From the NCBI GenBank assembly GCA_934435195.1, contig CAKSAJ010000002.1, forward strand, positions 164,231 through 228,230: 64,000 nucleotides of DNA, read 5' to 3'. The DNA is from an uncultured Schaedlerella sp. (GTDB taxonomy: Bacteria > Bacillota > Clostridia > Lachnospirales > Lachnospiraceae). A program made the translations under genes and the position numbers. The notes under the pieces were generated by a model that saw nothing but the letters and a program-made list of their open reading frames with translations, was not told the origin of the DNA and did not search any database. This document shows, piece after piece, positions 45,614 to 54,451 of this stretch (within the stretch, counting starts at the first letter, position 1; each line of letters opens with the position of its first letter).

Positions 45614-46831
45614 TTATAATTCTATTTCTTTGAAAATGTGTCCCATCTTTTCCTGTTTTGTCTTCATATATTTCAGATCATACTTCTGCGGTGGGATCTC
45701 CAGCGGTACTCTTTCATTGATCTTCAATCCGAATCCACCAAGTCCATAGACTTTGTCCGGATTATTCGTCAGAAGTCTCAATGACTTCACACCGAGATTC
45801 GATAATATCTGCGCTCCGATCCAGTACTCTCTGAGATCCGGTGCAAATCCCAGCTTTACATTTGCCTCTACCGTATCATATCCCTGCTCCTGCAGTGCAT
45901 ATGCTTTGATCTTATTGAGCAGCCCGATTCCTCTGCCTTCCTGTCTCATATAAAGAATGATTCCTCTGCCTTCTGCTTCTACCTGACGCATTGCTGTCTG
46001 AAGCTGCAGACCACAGTCACATCTAAGGGAACCAAATGCATCACCTGTCAGGCACTCCGAATGTACCCTGCAAAGTACATCTTCACCGTCTCCGATATCA
46101 CCTTTTACCAGTGCAAGATGATGTTCTCCTGTAATATCATTGATATATCCGTGAAGTCTGAAATCTCCATACTGTGTCGGAAGGTCTGCAACCGCCTCTT
46201 CTTTTACATGTTTTTCATGGATTCTCATGTAATCCTGAAGATCACGGATCGTAACAAATGTAAGATTATGCTCTTTTGCAAGTTCCCACAACTGTGGTGT
46301 ACGCATCATTGTGCCATCTTCTTTCATAATCTCACAACACACGCCGCATTCTTTCAATCCAGCCAGTCTCATCAGATCAGTCGTTGCCTCTGTGTGTCCG
46401 TTCCGCACCAGGACTCCACCTTTTCTGGCAATGAGCGGAAATACATGTCCCGGTCTTCTGAAATCTTCCGGCTTCGCATCTTCATCCACACATTTCATGA
46501 TTGTATAGGAACGTTCTGCTGCCGAAATACCTGTCGTTGTATCGACATGATCCACCGCAACGGTAAATGCTGTGCTGTGATTATCGGTATTCTCCGCAAC
46601 CATCGGTGGAAAGTTAAGCCTTGCTGCAACTTCCGCACTCATCGGTGTACAGATAAGTCCTTTCGCATAAGTCGCCATAAAATTAATATTCTCCTGTGTC
46701 GCGAACTCTGCTGCACATACCAGATCCCCTTCATTCTCTCTGTCCGGATCATCCGTAACCAGAATAATCTTTCCTTCCCTCAGATCCCTCAGTGCTTCTT
46801 CGATTGTATTGTACTGATTGTTTTGTGACAT
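45614..46831 (-). CDS. ribBA: Bifunctional DHBP synthase/GTP cyclohydrolase II
   Basis: A 405-residue fusion supplying both precursors of riboflavin. Residues of about 1-200 are 3,4-dihydroxy-2-butanone-4-phosphate synthase (VTDDPDRENEGDLVCAAEF; RRPGHVFPLIARKGGVLVRNGHTEA). Residues of about 205-400 are GTP cyclohydrolase II, with the zinc cysteines in HSECLTGDAFGSLRCDCG and the arginine loop YMRQEGRGIGLLNKIKAY. It lies 18 bases after ribE and before ribH. A ribosome site GAGGA precedes the ATG. Confidence 0.97.
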   Translation of the reverse strand: MSQNNQYNTIEEALRDLREGKIILVTDDPDRENEGDLVCAAEFATQENINFMATYAKGLICTPMSAEVAARLNFPPMVAENTDNHSTAFTVAVDHVDTTTGISAAERSYTIMKCVDEDAKPEDFRRPGHVFPLIARKGGVLVRNGHTEATTDLMRLAGLKECGVCCEIMKEDGTMMRTPQLWELAKEHNLTFVTIRDLQDYMRIHEKHVKEEAVADLPTQYGDFRLHGYINDITGEHHLALVKGDIGDGEDVLCRVHSECLTGDAFGSLRCDCGLQLQTAMRQVEAEGRGIILYMRQEGRGIGLLNKIKAYALQEQGYDTVEANVKLGFAPDLREYWIGAQILSNLGVKSLRLLTNNPDKVYGLGGFGLKINERVPLEIPPQKYDLKYMKTKQEKMGHIFKEIEL

Positions 46832-46849
46832 TCTATTTATCCTCCTGTT

Positions 46850-47503
46850 CTAAAATCCGAATTCCTGCAAAAATTCCATCGTAATTCCGGATTCTTTTTT
46901 CTCTTCTTCACTCTTTCCAAGGCCTAACAGCCTTTCTACGTATTTTCCAATCACATCATTCTCCAGATTCACCGGATCACCCGGCACTTTTTCCAAAAGC
47001 GTCGTTTCTTCTCCTGTATGCGGGATAACCGATACCTGAAATCCCTCTTCATCTACTTTTGCCACTGTTAGACTGATGCCGTCTATACAGATGGATCCTT
47101 TTTCCACGATCAGATGTAATATCTGCGGCGATGTTCCGATAGATACCCAGACGGCATTCTCCTCCCGGACCAGAGAGCGGATCACTCCGGTTCCGTCAAT
47201 ATGACCACTTACGATATGTCCTCCGAATCTTCCGTCTGCCGCCATTGCCCGTTCTAGATTCACCTGACTTCCGGCTTTACAGCTTCCCAGACTGCTTCTC
47301 CTGATGGTCTCTGCCATCACATCTGCAGTAAATCCATCCGGCTGAAGTGATGTAACGGTCAGACACACTCCATTGACTGCGATACTGTCACCGATCTTCG
47401 TTCTTTCCAATACCTTCTTCGCCCTGACTGCCAGAACCCCTGACTCTCCGGTCAGCTGTATATAGCGGACCGTTCCTTTCTCTTCTACGATTCCTGTAAA
47501 CAT
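46850..47503 (-). CDS. ribE: Riboflavin synthase alpha chain
   Basis: About 217 residues from the ATG at 47503, which has AGGAGG upstream and starts with the invariant MFTGIVEEKG. It contains two lumazine-binding repeats (about 1-97 and 98-195): GDSIAVNGVCLTVTSL in the first and KGSICIDGISLTVAKV in the second, plus the linker GGHIVSGHIDGTG. It dismutates two lumazines to riboflavin. The start overlaps the end of ribD by 19 bases, which indicates translational coupling. Confidence 0.96.
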   Translation of the reverse strand: MFTGIVEEKGTVRYIQLTGESGVLAVRAKKVLERTKIGDSIAVNGVCLTVTSLQPDGFTADVMAETIRRSSLGSCKAGSQVNLERAMAADGRFGGHIVSGHIDGTGVIRSLVREENAVWVSIGTSPQILHLIVEKGSICIDGISLTVAKVDEEGFQVSVIPHTGEETTLLEKVPGDPVNLENDVIGKYVERLLGLGKSEEEKKESGITMEFLQEFGF

Positions 47504-48621
47504 GGCCCCTCCTGTTCTTTTCCACATACCTGACAGATTATCCTGATATCTTCACCAATCCGGCAGATATCCGTACATTTCAGTTTCAATGCTTCTGAGG
47601 GAAGTCCGATGCCGAGTCCTTCCACCGGTGTCTTACTGTTCTTTCCGCCAAATAACTTTGGTGCGATAAAACAGTGTACCTCTTTTACTATCCCTGCCCG
47701 CAGTGCACTGTCATTCAGCGTGCCTCCGCCTTCTAGCAGAATGCTGTCAATGCCCTTATTTCCAAGATATGTCATCAGCTTTTTAAGGTCTATCTGACCT
47801 TTTTCATCCGGACAGCAGACGGTATCTACGCCTTTCGCATGTAACTGTTCTATTTTTTTTGTTATTTCTTCGTTCTCTTCTCGTCCTGCATAAACCACGA
47901 TTGTCCGGTACTCTTTTGCACTTCTTACGATCTGGCTGTCAAGCGGTATCCTAAGACTACTGTCGCATACTATCCTGACCGGACTTTTCCATCCTTGCAC
48001 CCGGACATTCAACATCGGATCATCCGCAAGTACAGTACCGATACCTGCCATAATACCCATATAGCGGTGCCGCATATGCTGCACTTCCCGTCTGGCCGGT
48101 TCTCCTGTGATCCACTTCGATGCACCTGTCTTTGTCGCAATTTTTCCATCCAGTGTCATAGCATATTTCATCACTACATACGGTGTCTTTGTCGTAATAT
48201 AATGGAAGAACACCGGATTCAGTCGGTCACATTCTTCCCGCATAAAATCCTGAACTACCGTAATTCCTGATTCGCGCAATATCTGTGCACCTTTCCCTGC
48301 CACCTTTGGATTCGGATCCCTGGAACCAATCACCACTTTTTTGATCTTCTGTTCTATGATTGCTTCTGTACACGGCGGTGTCTTGCCATAATGACAGCAT
48401 GGTTCCAGCGTAACATAGATTGTCGCACCCTCTGCCGATTCTGTAAGCGATGCGATCGCATTGCGCTCTGCATGAAGTTCTCCGCATTTTTTATGATAAC
48501 CTTCTCCGATGATCCGGCCGTCTTTTACGATCACCGCACCTACCATCGGATTCGGATTCGTCCATCCTTCTCCTTTTTTTGCAAGCTGGATTGCCCGGAG
48601 CATGTATTCCTGATCCGTCAT
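47485..48621 (-). CDS. ribD: Bifunctional riboflavin deaminase/reductase
   Basis: A 378-residue fusion. The N-terminal deaminase (1-145) has the zinc site GELHAERNAIAS and LEPCCHYGKTPPCTEAI. The C-terminal reductase (about 146-360) has VVMKYAMTLDGKIATKTGASKWITG and SILLEGGGTLNDSALR for NADPH. It carries out steps 2 and 3 of riboflavin synthesis. It is the first gene of the operon, 165 bases after the FMN riboswitch and two stem-loops that control entry into the genes. Confidence 0.97.
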   Translation of the reverse strand: MTDQEYMLRAIQLAKKGEGWTNPNPMVGAVIVKDGRIIGEGYHKKCGELHAERNAIASLTESAEGATIYVTLEPCCHYGKTPPCTEAIIEQKIKKVVIGSRDPNPKVAGKGAQILRESGITVVQDFMREECDRLNPVFFHYITTKTPYVVMKYAMTLDGKIATKTGASKWITGEPARREVQHMRHRYMGIMAGIGTVLADDPMLNVRVQGWKSPVRIVCDSSLRIPLDSQIVRSAKEYRTIVVYAGREENEEITKKIEQLHAKGVDTVCCPDEKGQIDLKKLMTYLGNKGIDSILLEGGGTLNDSALRAGIVKEVHCFIAPKLFGGKNSKTPVEGLGIGLPSEALKLKCTDICRIGEDIRIICQVCGKEQEGPCLQES

Positions 48622-48651
48622 TTCTCTTCCTTCTTTCTTAGTTATACAAAA

Positions 48652-48675
48652 ACCCCTGCAGGATACCTACAGGGG
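48652..48675 (-). terminator. Second intrinsic terminator in the ribD leader
   Basis: CCCCTGTAGG and CCTGCAGGGG form a 10-bp stem around TAT, followed on the minus strand by TTTTTG. It lies only 30 bases before the ribD ATG, downstream of the expected riboswitch terminator. Confidence 0.65.
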
Positions 48676-48715
48676 AAATGATCTGTTACATGTAACTGAT
48701 AAATGATCTGTTAAC

Positions 48716-48752
48716 CAAAAAAGCTCTGAAATGGATCACCATCTCAGAGCTC
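48716..48752 (-). terminator. FMN riboswitch terminator
   Basis: GAGCTCTGAGATGG and CCATTTCAGAGCTT form a stem followed by a T-run (TTTTTT) on the minus strand, 35 bases after the aptamer. It is the expected FMN-controlled attenuator. Confidence 0.8.
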
Positions 48753-48786
48753 AGACACTACATTCATCTATTAAAATAACTGTACC

Positions 48787-48900
48787 ATCATCTTCTCTCA
48801 TCCAGACTATACTGTCGGCTCCGGAATCACACCGGATCATGCCTCTCGGCCCGCGGGCTTTACCGCCGGTAGGGAATCACACCCTGCCCTGAAGATTTCG
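48787..48900 (-). promoter_or_regulatory. FMN riboswitch (RFN element)
   Basis: The minus strand carries the conserved RFN landmarks in order: ATCTTCAGGGCAGGGTG, then GATTCCCTACCGGCGGTAAA, GCCCGCG, GGTGTGATTCCGGAGCCGAC and AGTATAGTCTGGATGAGAGA. It binds FMN and should switch off the rib operon when FMN is plentiful. Confidence 0.96.
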
Positions 48901-48908
48901 TTTTTTTT

Positions 48909-48937
48909 ATCATAATACTTTATATATCATTTGTAAA
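48909..48937 (-). promoter_or_regulatory. Riboflavin operon promoter
   Basis: On the minus strand TTTACA and TATGAT are separated by 17 bases, directly upstream of the FMN aptamer. Confidence 0.65.
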
Positions 48938-48968
48938 GCAAAAGTTTGGAAATGGCAAACTCCTTTTC

Positions 48969-49043
48969 AGGACAGCCTGTGGGGACGGGGTTTAATGGCT
49001 CTTTTGCGAACGAAAGAGCCATTAAACCCCGTCCCTGTCTGGC
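48969..49043. repeat. GGGACGGGG palindrome, copy 6
   Basis: GGGGACGGGGTTTAATGGCT and its complement AGCCATTAAACCCCGTCCC enclose a CTTTTGCGAACGAAAG apex. The outer flanks (AGCCTGT / TGTCTGGC) pair less well than in other copies. It ends 2 bases before the stop codon of the Rpn gene at 49046. Confidence 0.85.
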
Positions 49044-49045
49044 AC

Positions 49046-49945
49046 TTATTCTGCTTCTCTTATTTCTCTAATAATCCTCTGCAAATCAGAAACTTCTAAT
49101 TCTAATTCGTCTGCAATTACCTCCGGTTCTTTTCCTTTGGCAAGTTTCTTTTTAACCAATTGTTTCAATAATTCTTCTTGTCCTATCTTAATTCCGCTCT
49201 TAATCCCTCTCTTAACTCCTCTTCGCTCGGCACTATGCATATAAGAATTATAATCCCGAATTGCTTTTTGCCGGGCTTCGTATTCCATTCGCTTTATTTC
49301 ATCTTCGCTCATATTTTTTAATGTTTCATATGCTTCGCCAATATATTCATCCTTCTCTGCCATCTTTTTGAAATCCTCCTCACACGTCCCACCGAAGAAG
49401 CGCATCCATTTCATAAAATCTGTTTCATTTTGCTGCTCAGGAGGTAATTTAGAAAGTTCAAGAACATGCATTTCTATCAGATCTGTATATTCTTCTCCTG
49501 ATTCCGTATCACACAAAGCAATCCTTCGGTAACATTTATTGTCTTCAAACAACGGAAAACATAAAATACCAACCTGAATGCACTTCTGGAGTTTATCATA
49601 ATCCTCTCCTTCTTTAATCTGTTCCGTATACATCTTGCTCACATAATAAACAGAACGATTTGCCCAGAATTCATACGATTCGACCTGCATTTCCAAATCC
49701 ATTTGAACACCATTCTTCAATTTAACTCGTACATCTAAGATTCCGTATTTATCCTCTGGATATCTTTTTCTAAGAATCGTCGGCATCAGTGTTGTTGATT
49801 CCACTTCCGTCGGGTTCACATTTAGCAATGCCGCTATCAGTCCTTTTCGTACCTTCTCATCCTGCATCAACTCTTTAAAACAAAAATCCACGGTGGGTAA
49901 CATTATAAAATTGTCTGGTTTCTTTGCTTCATTTGTTTTTCTCAT
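49046..49945 (-). CDS. Rpn-family PD-(D/E)xK nuclease/putative transposase
   Basis: About 299 residues from the ATG at 49945, which has GAGGAG 6 bases before it. The full Rpn layout is present: NFIMLPTVDFCFKELMQDEKV, the nuclease core GILDVRVKLKNGVQMDLEMQV (D...ExQ), FWANRSVYYVSKMYTEQI, then the helical LMKWMRFF-like FMKWMRFFGGTCEEDFKKMA tail. It is the intact counterpart of the deleted gene at 10922-11329; the two are near-identical in their last 80-100 residues. A palindrome abuts its stop, and its upstream flank matches the other copy at 66 of 70 bases. Confidence 0.85.
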   Translation of the reverse strand: MRKTNEAKKPDNFIMLPTVDFCFKELMQDEKVRKGLIAALLNVNPTEVESTTLMPTILRKRYPEDKYGILDVRVKLKNGVQMDLEMQVESYEFWANRSVYYVSKMYTEQIKEGEDYDKLQKCIQVGILCFPLFEDNKCYRRIALCDTESGEEYTDLIEMHVLELSKLPPEQQNETDFMKWMRFFGGTCEEDFKKMAEKDEYIGEAYETLKNMSEDEIKRMEYEARQKAIRDYNSYMHSAERRGVKRGIKSGIKIGQEELLKQLVKKKLAKGKEPEVIADELELEVSDLQRIIREIREAE

Positions 49946-50020
49946 TGAATTCTCCTCTCTTTTATGACAGCCCCGCTGCAAGAAAAGATACAAGAATCCC
50001 TCTTTAGATATAGTTAGTTT

Positions 50021-50090
50021 ATCACATAGATTTTACCCGCGAAAGTACTTGTATACATTTTTAATTAACAGTTTCTGTCTTGTTGTTTTC
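50021..50090 (-). repeat. Rpn upstream flank, second copy
   Basis: Matches 11401-11470 at 66 of 70 positions. The match stops sharply after GTTGTTTTC, where the first copy continues into the 50-nt structured element; that element is missing here. Confidence 0.85.
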
Positions 50091-50094
50091 CCCA

Positions 50095-50123
50095 TTGCCT
50101 ATCCATTTTGAATTTGCTACAAT
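50095..50123 (+). promoter_or_regulatory. Promoter of the small Nif11-like gene
   Basis: TTGCCT and TACAAT are separated by exactly 17 bases, 29 bases before the ATG at 50153. The first base of the promoter lies 5 bases beyond the end of the duplicated Rpn flank. Confidence 0.65.
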
Positions 50124-50152
50124 AATAAAAACCTATCAAGGAGGACCTGCAC

Positions 50153-50443
50153 ATGAACACAATTGAACAATTAGATGAGCTTCAGAAGAAAGCGATACAT
50201 ACCCCAGAATTAAAAAAACGGTTTCTTGCATCAAAAGAGGCAGAAGACCCATTGGGGGAATTCTGCCTGATTTGTCAACAAGAGGGCTATGATATCTATC
50301 CTATGGATATCATTCAAGCCGGAGATGAATTTTACGCCACAATGAAACGAAGCACCAATGGCGGTGGAGAAAATTCTCCTGTTCTCACTTGCGAAGATGA
50401 TGCATATGAACTATTTTTCGCCGGTCTTGAAACCGACAACTGA
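50153..50443 (+). CDS. Small protein, possibly Nif11-like
   Basis: A 96-residue soluble, acidic protein with AAGGAGG upstream of its ATG. The N-terminal helix (TIEQLDELQKKAIHTPELKK), then a segment ending in CLICQQEGYDIYPMDI, resembles the layout of Nif11/NHLP leader peptides (a helix with DPELREKL-type residues, then an A-x-E-x-GYD-type turn). A GGG triplet at about residues 71-73 could mark a leader/core boundary, followed by NSPVLTCEDDAYELF. No modification enzyme or exporter adjoins it, so it may equally be an ordinary small protein. Function unknown. Confidence 0.55.
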   Translation: MNTIEQLDELQKKAIHTPELKKRFLASKEAEDPLGEFCLICQQEGYDIYPMDIIQAGDEFYATMKRSTNGGGENSPVLTCEDDAYELFFAGLETDN

Positions 50444-50554
50444 TTTATGAAAGTATAATTGCAGAAGTTACTCATCCTACAATCATTACAACAACATGCT
50501 ACATCGCCCATGGAACAGCTTTGGAAAACTGCGGTATATCATCTTCTTAAAAAC

Positions 50555-53500
50555 TTATTTGCGTTTTCTTCTCTTCCATGTCACTCCACCGACACCTGCA
50601 CCAAGTGAAGATACTGCAAGACCTAACCATCCAAGAACGCTTGTCACATCTCCTGTTTTAGCAGCATTTGTTCCACTTGTCTTTGTTGTGTTGCCTGTTT
50701 TATTGGTTGTGCTATTCGTCTTATTTGTTGTGTTATTTGTCTTATTCGTTGTCTGACCAGATTGCTTAACCATTCCTTTGATTGCACTGTTCAAAGTATT
50801 GGTTGCCTCGTCCACTGCTGTCTGGCTTTCTTTTGCTGCCAACACACTCTTTGCTTTTGTAAGAGCTGTCTGCATTGCTTTCCAGCTATCTGCTGTGTAA
50901 TCTGCTTCTTTCAATGCTTCTGCATCAGAGATTGCTTTTTCAAGTGAAGAAGTATCAACGCTTACCGGCTGCTCTGCTTTTACAAGGGCTGCCTTTGCTG
51001 CATCCAATGTTGCTTTTGCCTGATCTACTGCTTCCTGACTCTCTTTTGCTTCTGCTACACTTCTTGCATTGGCAAGGGCTGCCTGATATGTTGCCCAGCT
51101 GTCTGCTGTATAGTCAGATTCTTTTAATCCGTCTGCTTCTGCAATTGCTGCTTCCAGTGAAGAAGTATCAACTACAACCGGTGCCGGAGTTTCTCCTGCA
51201 ACCTTATAAGTAAATGCAAGAGGTGTTGTATATCCCGTTGAAGTTACTGTAATCTGGAATTCTGTTCCCGCTACCGCATCTTTAAATGGCGCTGCATCTG
51301 TCTTTAGTGTTCCATCATTTCCGATAATCTCAACTTTACCTCTTCCGGTTGCTGCATAATCTGTACCATTTACATTTACAGAAGTGATTTTCCCAATATA
51401 TGAATTTAATGCATCAGTATCAAATCCCTCTGCCTGTACAAGTTTCTTATTCTCTGCATCATAAGCTGCTGGCATATCTGTTGTTGTCAACAGGAAGGAT
51501 GTAACAATATCTGCATATTTGCCATTTTTATCTTTTACTGTGAGCGTATATTTACCTGGCTCTATTGAACCTGCCGCTCTTGTTTCTGTGGCTGCCTTAT
51601 ATGTCAATACATTTCCTTCTACTGTTACATCTAGGCCATCCACACTATACTCTGGATCAAAGTCATCCTGAAGATTCAATTCAATTGTTGTCTTACCTGC
51701 AGAAATATCTGCATCTGCGACCTTAACGGCATCCTCCGTTTTTGCAAATTTTACAGGAACATAAAGGTCTTCGATATCAATTGTATACACTCCATTTGTT
51801 GTGTAATATTCAATACTGTCAATTGTCTTGCCCATCATAGATGTGTAATGTGCGGAAGATGTCGGGCAACCATGTACTGAATCTGTATATCCTGTACTCC
51901 AAGCCAGCTCGTTTCCTCTCCAGATGTTTTCAAGATGACGCATACCATATGCTGTTCCATCTGTTGTTCTTACAACAACCGCATTTACATTAGAAGATGT
52001 GATTTCATCTTCTGGAAGTCCATCAAGATTAAGCTGATAATCACCATAAGAAGACTGTGTTAATAACTCTGCTGTAACTCCTGTCAGAGCTTTTGCTTCC
52101 TGTCCTTTTACCTCACTAAATACAAGATTTCCATTTTCATCAAGTGAAACTTCTTTGTAGTTTGCAGGAGTCTCTGTTAATGGATAATAAGCATATGTTT
52201 CATTCTGGAATAAAGTATCTTTTCCTTCCAGTGTTGTTGTGGATGTTTTTCCACGATTTGTTACTGTAATTTCTACCTTATCTGTATCTTTAACTTCTTT
52301 ATATTTTGTAAGATCTACAGAAGAATCCACTTTTACTGCATATGTAATACCATCAATTTTAGAACCATCTTCATTTGCATGATAAGAACCGCCTGAAAGT
52401 CCCGTTGTGCGTGTTTTATTCAATGTAGCTGAAGTAAATGCATCCACTTCTACGTCATTGTTTGTTGTCTCTGCTTTATAGAATGCTGCATACGGAATAT
52501 TCATAAGGACATATGTTTCTTTTGTCTCTACCTTCACCAGATTGTTGATTGCTTCTGTCAAATGTGTCGTCTGCTCTTTTACTTCTGCCTCCAATGGTTT
52601 TTCTTTTGCAAGCAGGTCTTTTGATTCCTGAAGTTCTGTCTGCAGATTGCTCCAGCTATCTGCTGTGTAATCTGACTCTGTAAATCCTTCTGCCTCTGTT
52701 ACTTTTGCCTGCAATGCTCCAAGATCTTCTGCACTTGCTTCTTTTTCTTCTAATGCAAGATTATCTGCTCCTACTTCAAACTCATATGTGTAATCTTCAT
52801 ATCCAAGTGCATATACTGTCAGTTTCCAGTATCCTGTTCCGTCTGTTCCTTCCGGTAACTGGCATCTCTCTGATTCTGTCAACGCAAGTTGGATTCCCAT
52901 TGATTTGTGCATCCAGTTGTCTGATGCGAACTTTGTTCCATATGTTGCAACTGCATTTGTTCGGCTGCTGTCTGAACCATAGTATGTCCACTCTACCGCC
53001 TGCATATTTGCTCCCAGATCTCCGTAGTTTCCGTCCAAGTCTACTCTCAGGAAATCTCCGAATGCGCCTGTATTTTTCTTCTCATCCGTTGTCTTTCTTA
53101 CAGATGGTGTTACATCTGCTGTCTTTAAGCTGACATCTTTCAAACCAGATTCTGTTCCGTCATTCTTTCTTGCTGAGAACTCAAAACTTCCGTCCTCTTT
53201 CTTTGTCGCTTCTTTTAAACCATTTGTACTGTCAGTTACATTTGCTGTCACTTCGTATGAACTTAGGTTTCCTTCTCCGTATCCACCTCTAAGCGTTCCA
53301 CCATTCTCTACTACCGCATATTTCTCTTTTAATGCTGAAAAGTCTGCTGTCTTTACTTTTACCGGTACATACTTCAGTCCTGTTACCTTATAATCTTTGA
53401 TGTTTGACTTAATATCACCAATTGCAACTTCCTGTCCATCTGTTGTTACAAATGTTTTCTGATCTTTCCAGTACGCAAGATTATATGTCTGTCCATCATT

Positions 53501-54373
53501 TGTCTCAATTACTGCATTACACTGGAAACTACCTCTGTGAAGTCCATGGTTTGTTGTGGCTCTTGTTACAGCATCAAAAGCTCCCTTGTCATATTCATTA
53601 TGGGAATCTAATACATCAGATGATGCTGTGCTTCCTGCATTCAATACGCCTTCATTTGCCCAGTACTCTGCCCATGTCATTCCCACATAAACATATGAAT
53701 ACTCTTCTTTTGTCTCTGCCTTCACCAACGCATTTACCGCTGTATTCAATGTGTCTTTTGCTTTATCCACTGCGGTCTGGCTTTCCTTTGCTGCCTGTGC
53801 ACTTTCTGCTGCTGTCAATGCAGTCTGCATTGCTTTCCAACTATCTGCTGTATAATCTGATTCATTCAATGCTTTTGCTGCTGCAATTGCCTGCTCCAAT
53901 GCTGTTGTATCTACTTCTGTAGCTGTTCCTGCTGAACGGATTGCTTCAAGTGCAGCTTCTTTTATTGCTTTTGAAGTACGTGTTGCCTGACTCACTGTAT
54001 CCCAGTTATTGATTGTATCTTCTGTTGCATCCAGACCAACTAATTTTGTTTTAATTCCTTTTGTTTTAGAATATGCCTTCTCAAAATAAGTTTTATTATC
54101 AGCCTCATTGTATCCATTTAATGGTGTCACAACGATATCAGAAAACTTTCCGTTTTCTACTTTCAAATCAACTTGAACGTCATATTCATTCCACTCATTT
54201 TCATCATCCACGTCTTCCTGTGTTCTTGTAACATGAGCCGTCTTTGTATACACCCCATCTTTCGCAACTTCACTTCCTGTTGCCGCAAACACAGTAGATG
54301 GGTAAAGTCCTGCTACCATTGACATTGCCACAGCCATTGTCATCGCTTTTGTTGTTATGTTTTTCTTTTTCAT
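50555..54373 (-). CDS. Wall-anchored Tp47-domain/FIVAR surface protein
   Basis: A 1272-residue exported protein, last gene of the flavin operon. Signal peptide to about 31. An FMN-binding-like unit spans about 35-148, with DTVSQAT at 125-131. Tp47-like domains start near 228 (YVYVGMTWAEYWANEG; DAVTRAT at 267-273) and 620 (YVLMNIPYAAFYKAET; DAFTSAT at 644-650), and a third lies near 800-875. FIVAR helical repeats lie at about 154-219, 549-615, 1069-1133 and 1139-1203. An Asn/Thr/Lys-rich stalk leads to AAKTGD (1238), a hydrophobic segment and the tail WKRRKRK, a sortase-type anchor variant. Probably a surface electron carrier or ligand-binding partner of the flavoproteins upstream. Confidence 0.8.
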   Translation of the reverse strand: MKKKNITTKAMTMAVAMSMVAGLYPSTVFAATGSEVAKDGVYTKTAHVTRTQEDVDDENEWNEYDVQVDLKVENGKFSDIVVTPLNGYNEADNKTYFEKAYSKTKGIKTKLVGLDATEDTINNWDTVSQATRTSKAIKEAALEAIRSAGTATEVDTTALEQAIAAAKALNESDYTADSWKAMQTALTAAESAQAAKESQTAVDKAKDTLNTAVNALVKAETKEEYSYVYVGMTWAEYWANEGVLNAGSTASSDVLDSHNEYDKGAFDAVTRATTNHGLHRGSFQCNAVIETNDGQTYNLAYWKDQKTFVTTDGQEVAIGDIKSNIKDYKVTGLKYVPVKVKTADFSALKEKYAVVENGGTLRGGYGEGNLSSYEVTANVTDSTNGLKEATKKEDGSFEFSARKNDGTESGLKDVSLKTADVTPSVRKTTDEKKNTGAFGDFLRVDLDGNYGDLGANMQAVEWTYYGSDSSRTNAVATYGTKFASDNWMHKSMGIQLALTESERCQLPEGTDGTGYWKLTVYALGYEDYTYEFEVGADNLALEEKEASAEDLGALQAKVTEAEGFTESDYTADSWSNLQTELQESKDLLAKEKPLEAEVKEQTTHLTEAINNLVKVETKETYVLMNIPYAAFYKAETTNNDVEVDAFTSATLNKTRTTGLSGGSYHANEDGSKIDGITYAVKVDSSVDLTKYKEVKDTDKVEITVTNRGKTSTTTLEGKDTLFQNETYAYYPLTETPANYKEVSLDENGNLVFSEVKGQEAKALTGVTAELLTQSSYGDYQLNLDGLPEDEITSSNVNAVVVRTTDGTAYGMRHLENIWRGNELAWSTGYTDSVHGCPTSSAHYTSMMGKTIDSIEYYTTNGVYTIDIEDLYVPVKFAKTEDAVKVADADISAGKTTIELNLQDDFDPEYSVDGLDVTVEGNVLTYKAATETRAAGSIEPGKYTLTVKDKNGKYADIVTSFLLTTTDMPAAYDAENKKLVQAEGFDTDALNSYIGKITSVNVNGTDYAATGRGKVEIIGNDGTLKTDAAPFKDAVAGTEFQITVTSTGYTTPLAFTYKVAGETPAPVVVDTSSLEAAIAEADGLKESDYTADSWATYQAALANARSVAEAKESQEAVDQAKATLDAAKAALVKAEQPVSVDTSSLEKAISDAEALKEADYTADSWKAMQTALTKAKSVLAAKESQTAVDEATNTLNSAIKGMVKQSGQTTNKTNNTTNKTNSTTNKTGNTTKTSGTNAAKTGDVTSVLGWLGLAVSSLGAGVGGVTWKRRKRK

Positions 54374-54451
54374 ATGGTCCTCCTTTTAAAAAGTTTTTAT
54401 TGATAAAATTTATTATTAAGTTAGTTTTTACTAACCTATAATCAAAAAAAA

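Noticed and set aside
50496..50756. Plus-strand reading frame with a long valine/leucine-rich end
   Set aside because: It is the reverse reading of the Asn/Thr/Lys-rich stalk of the surface protein and has no start signal.
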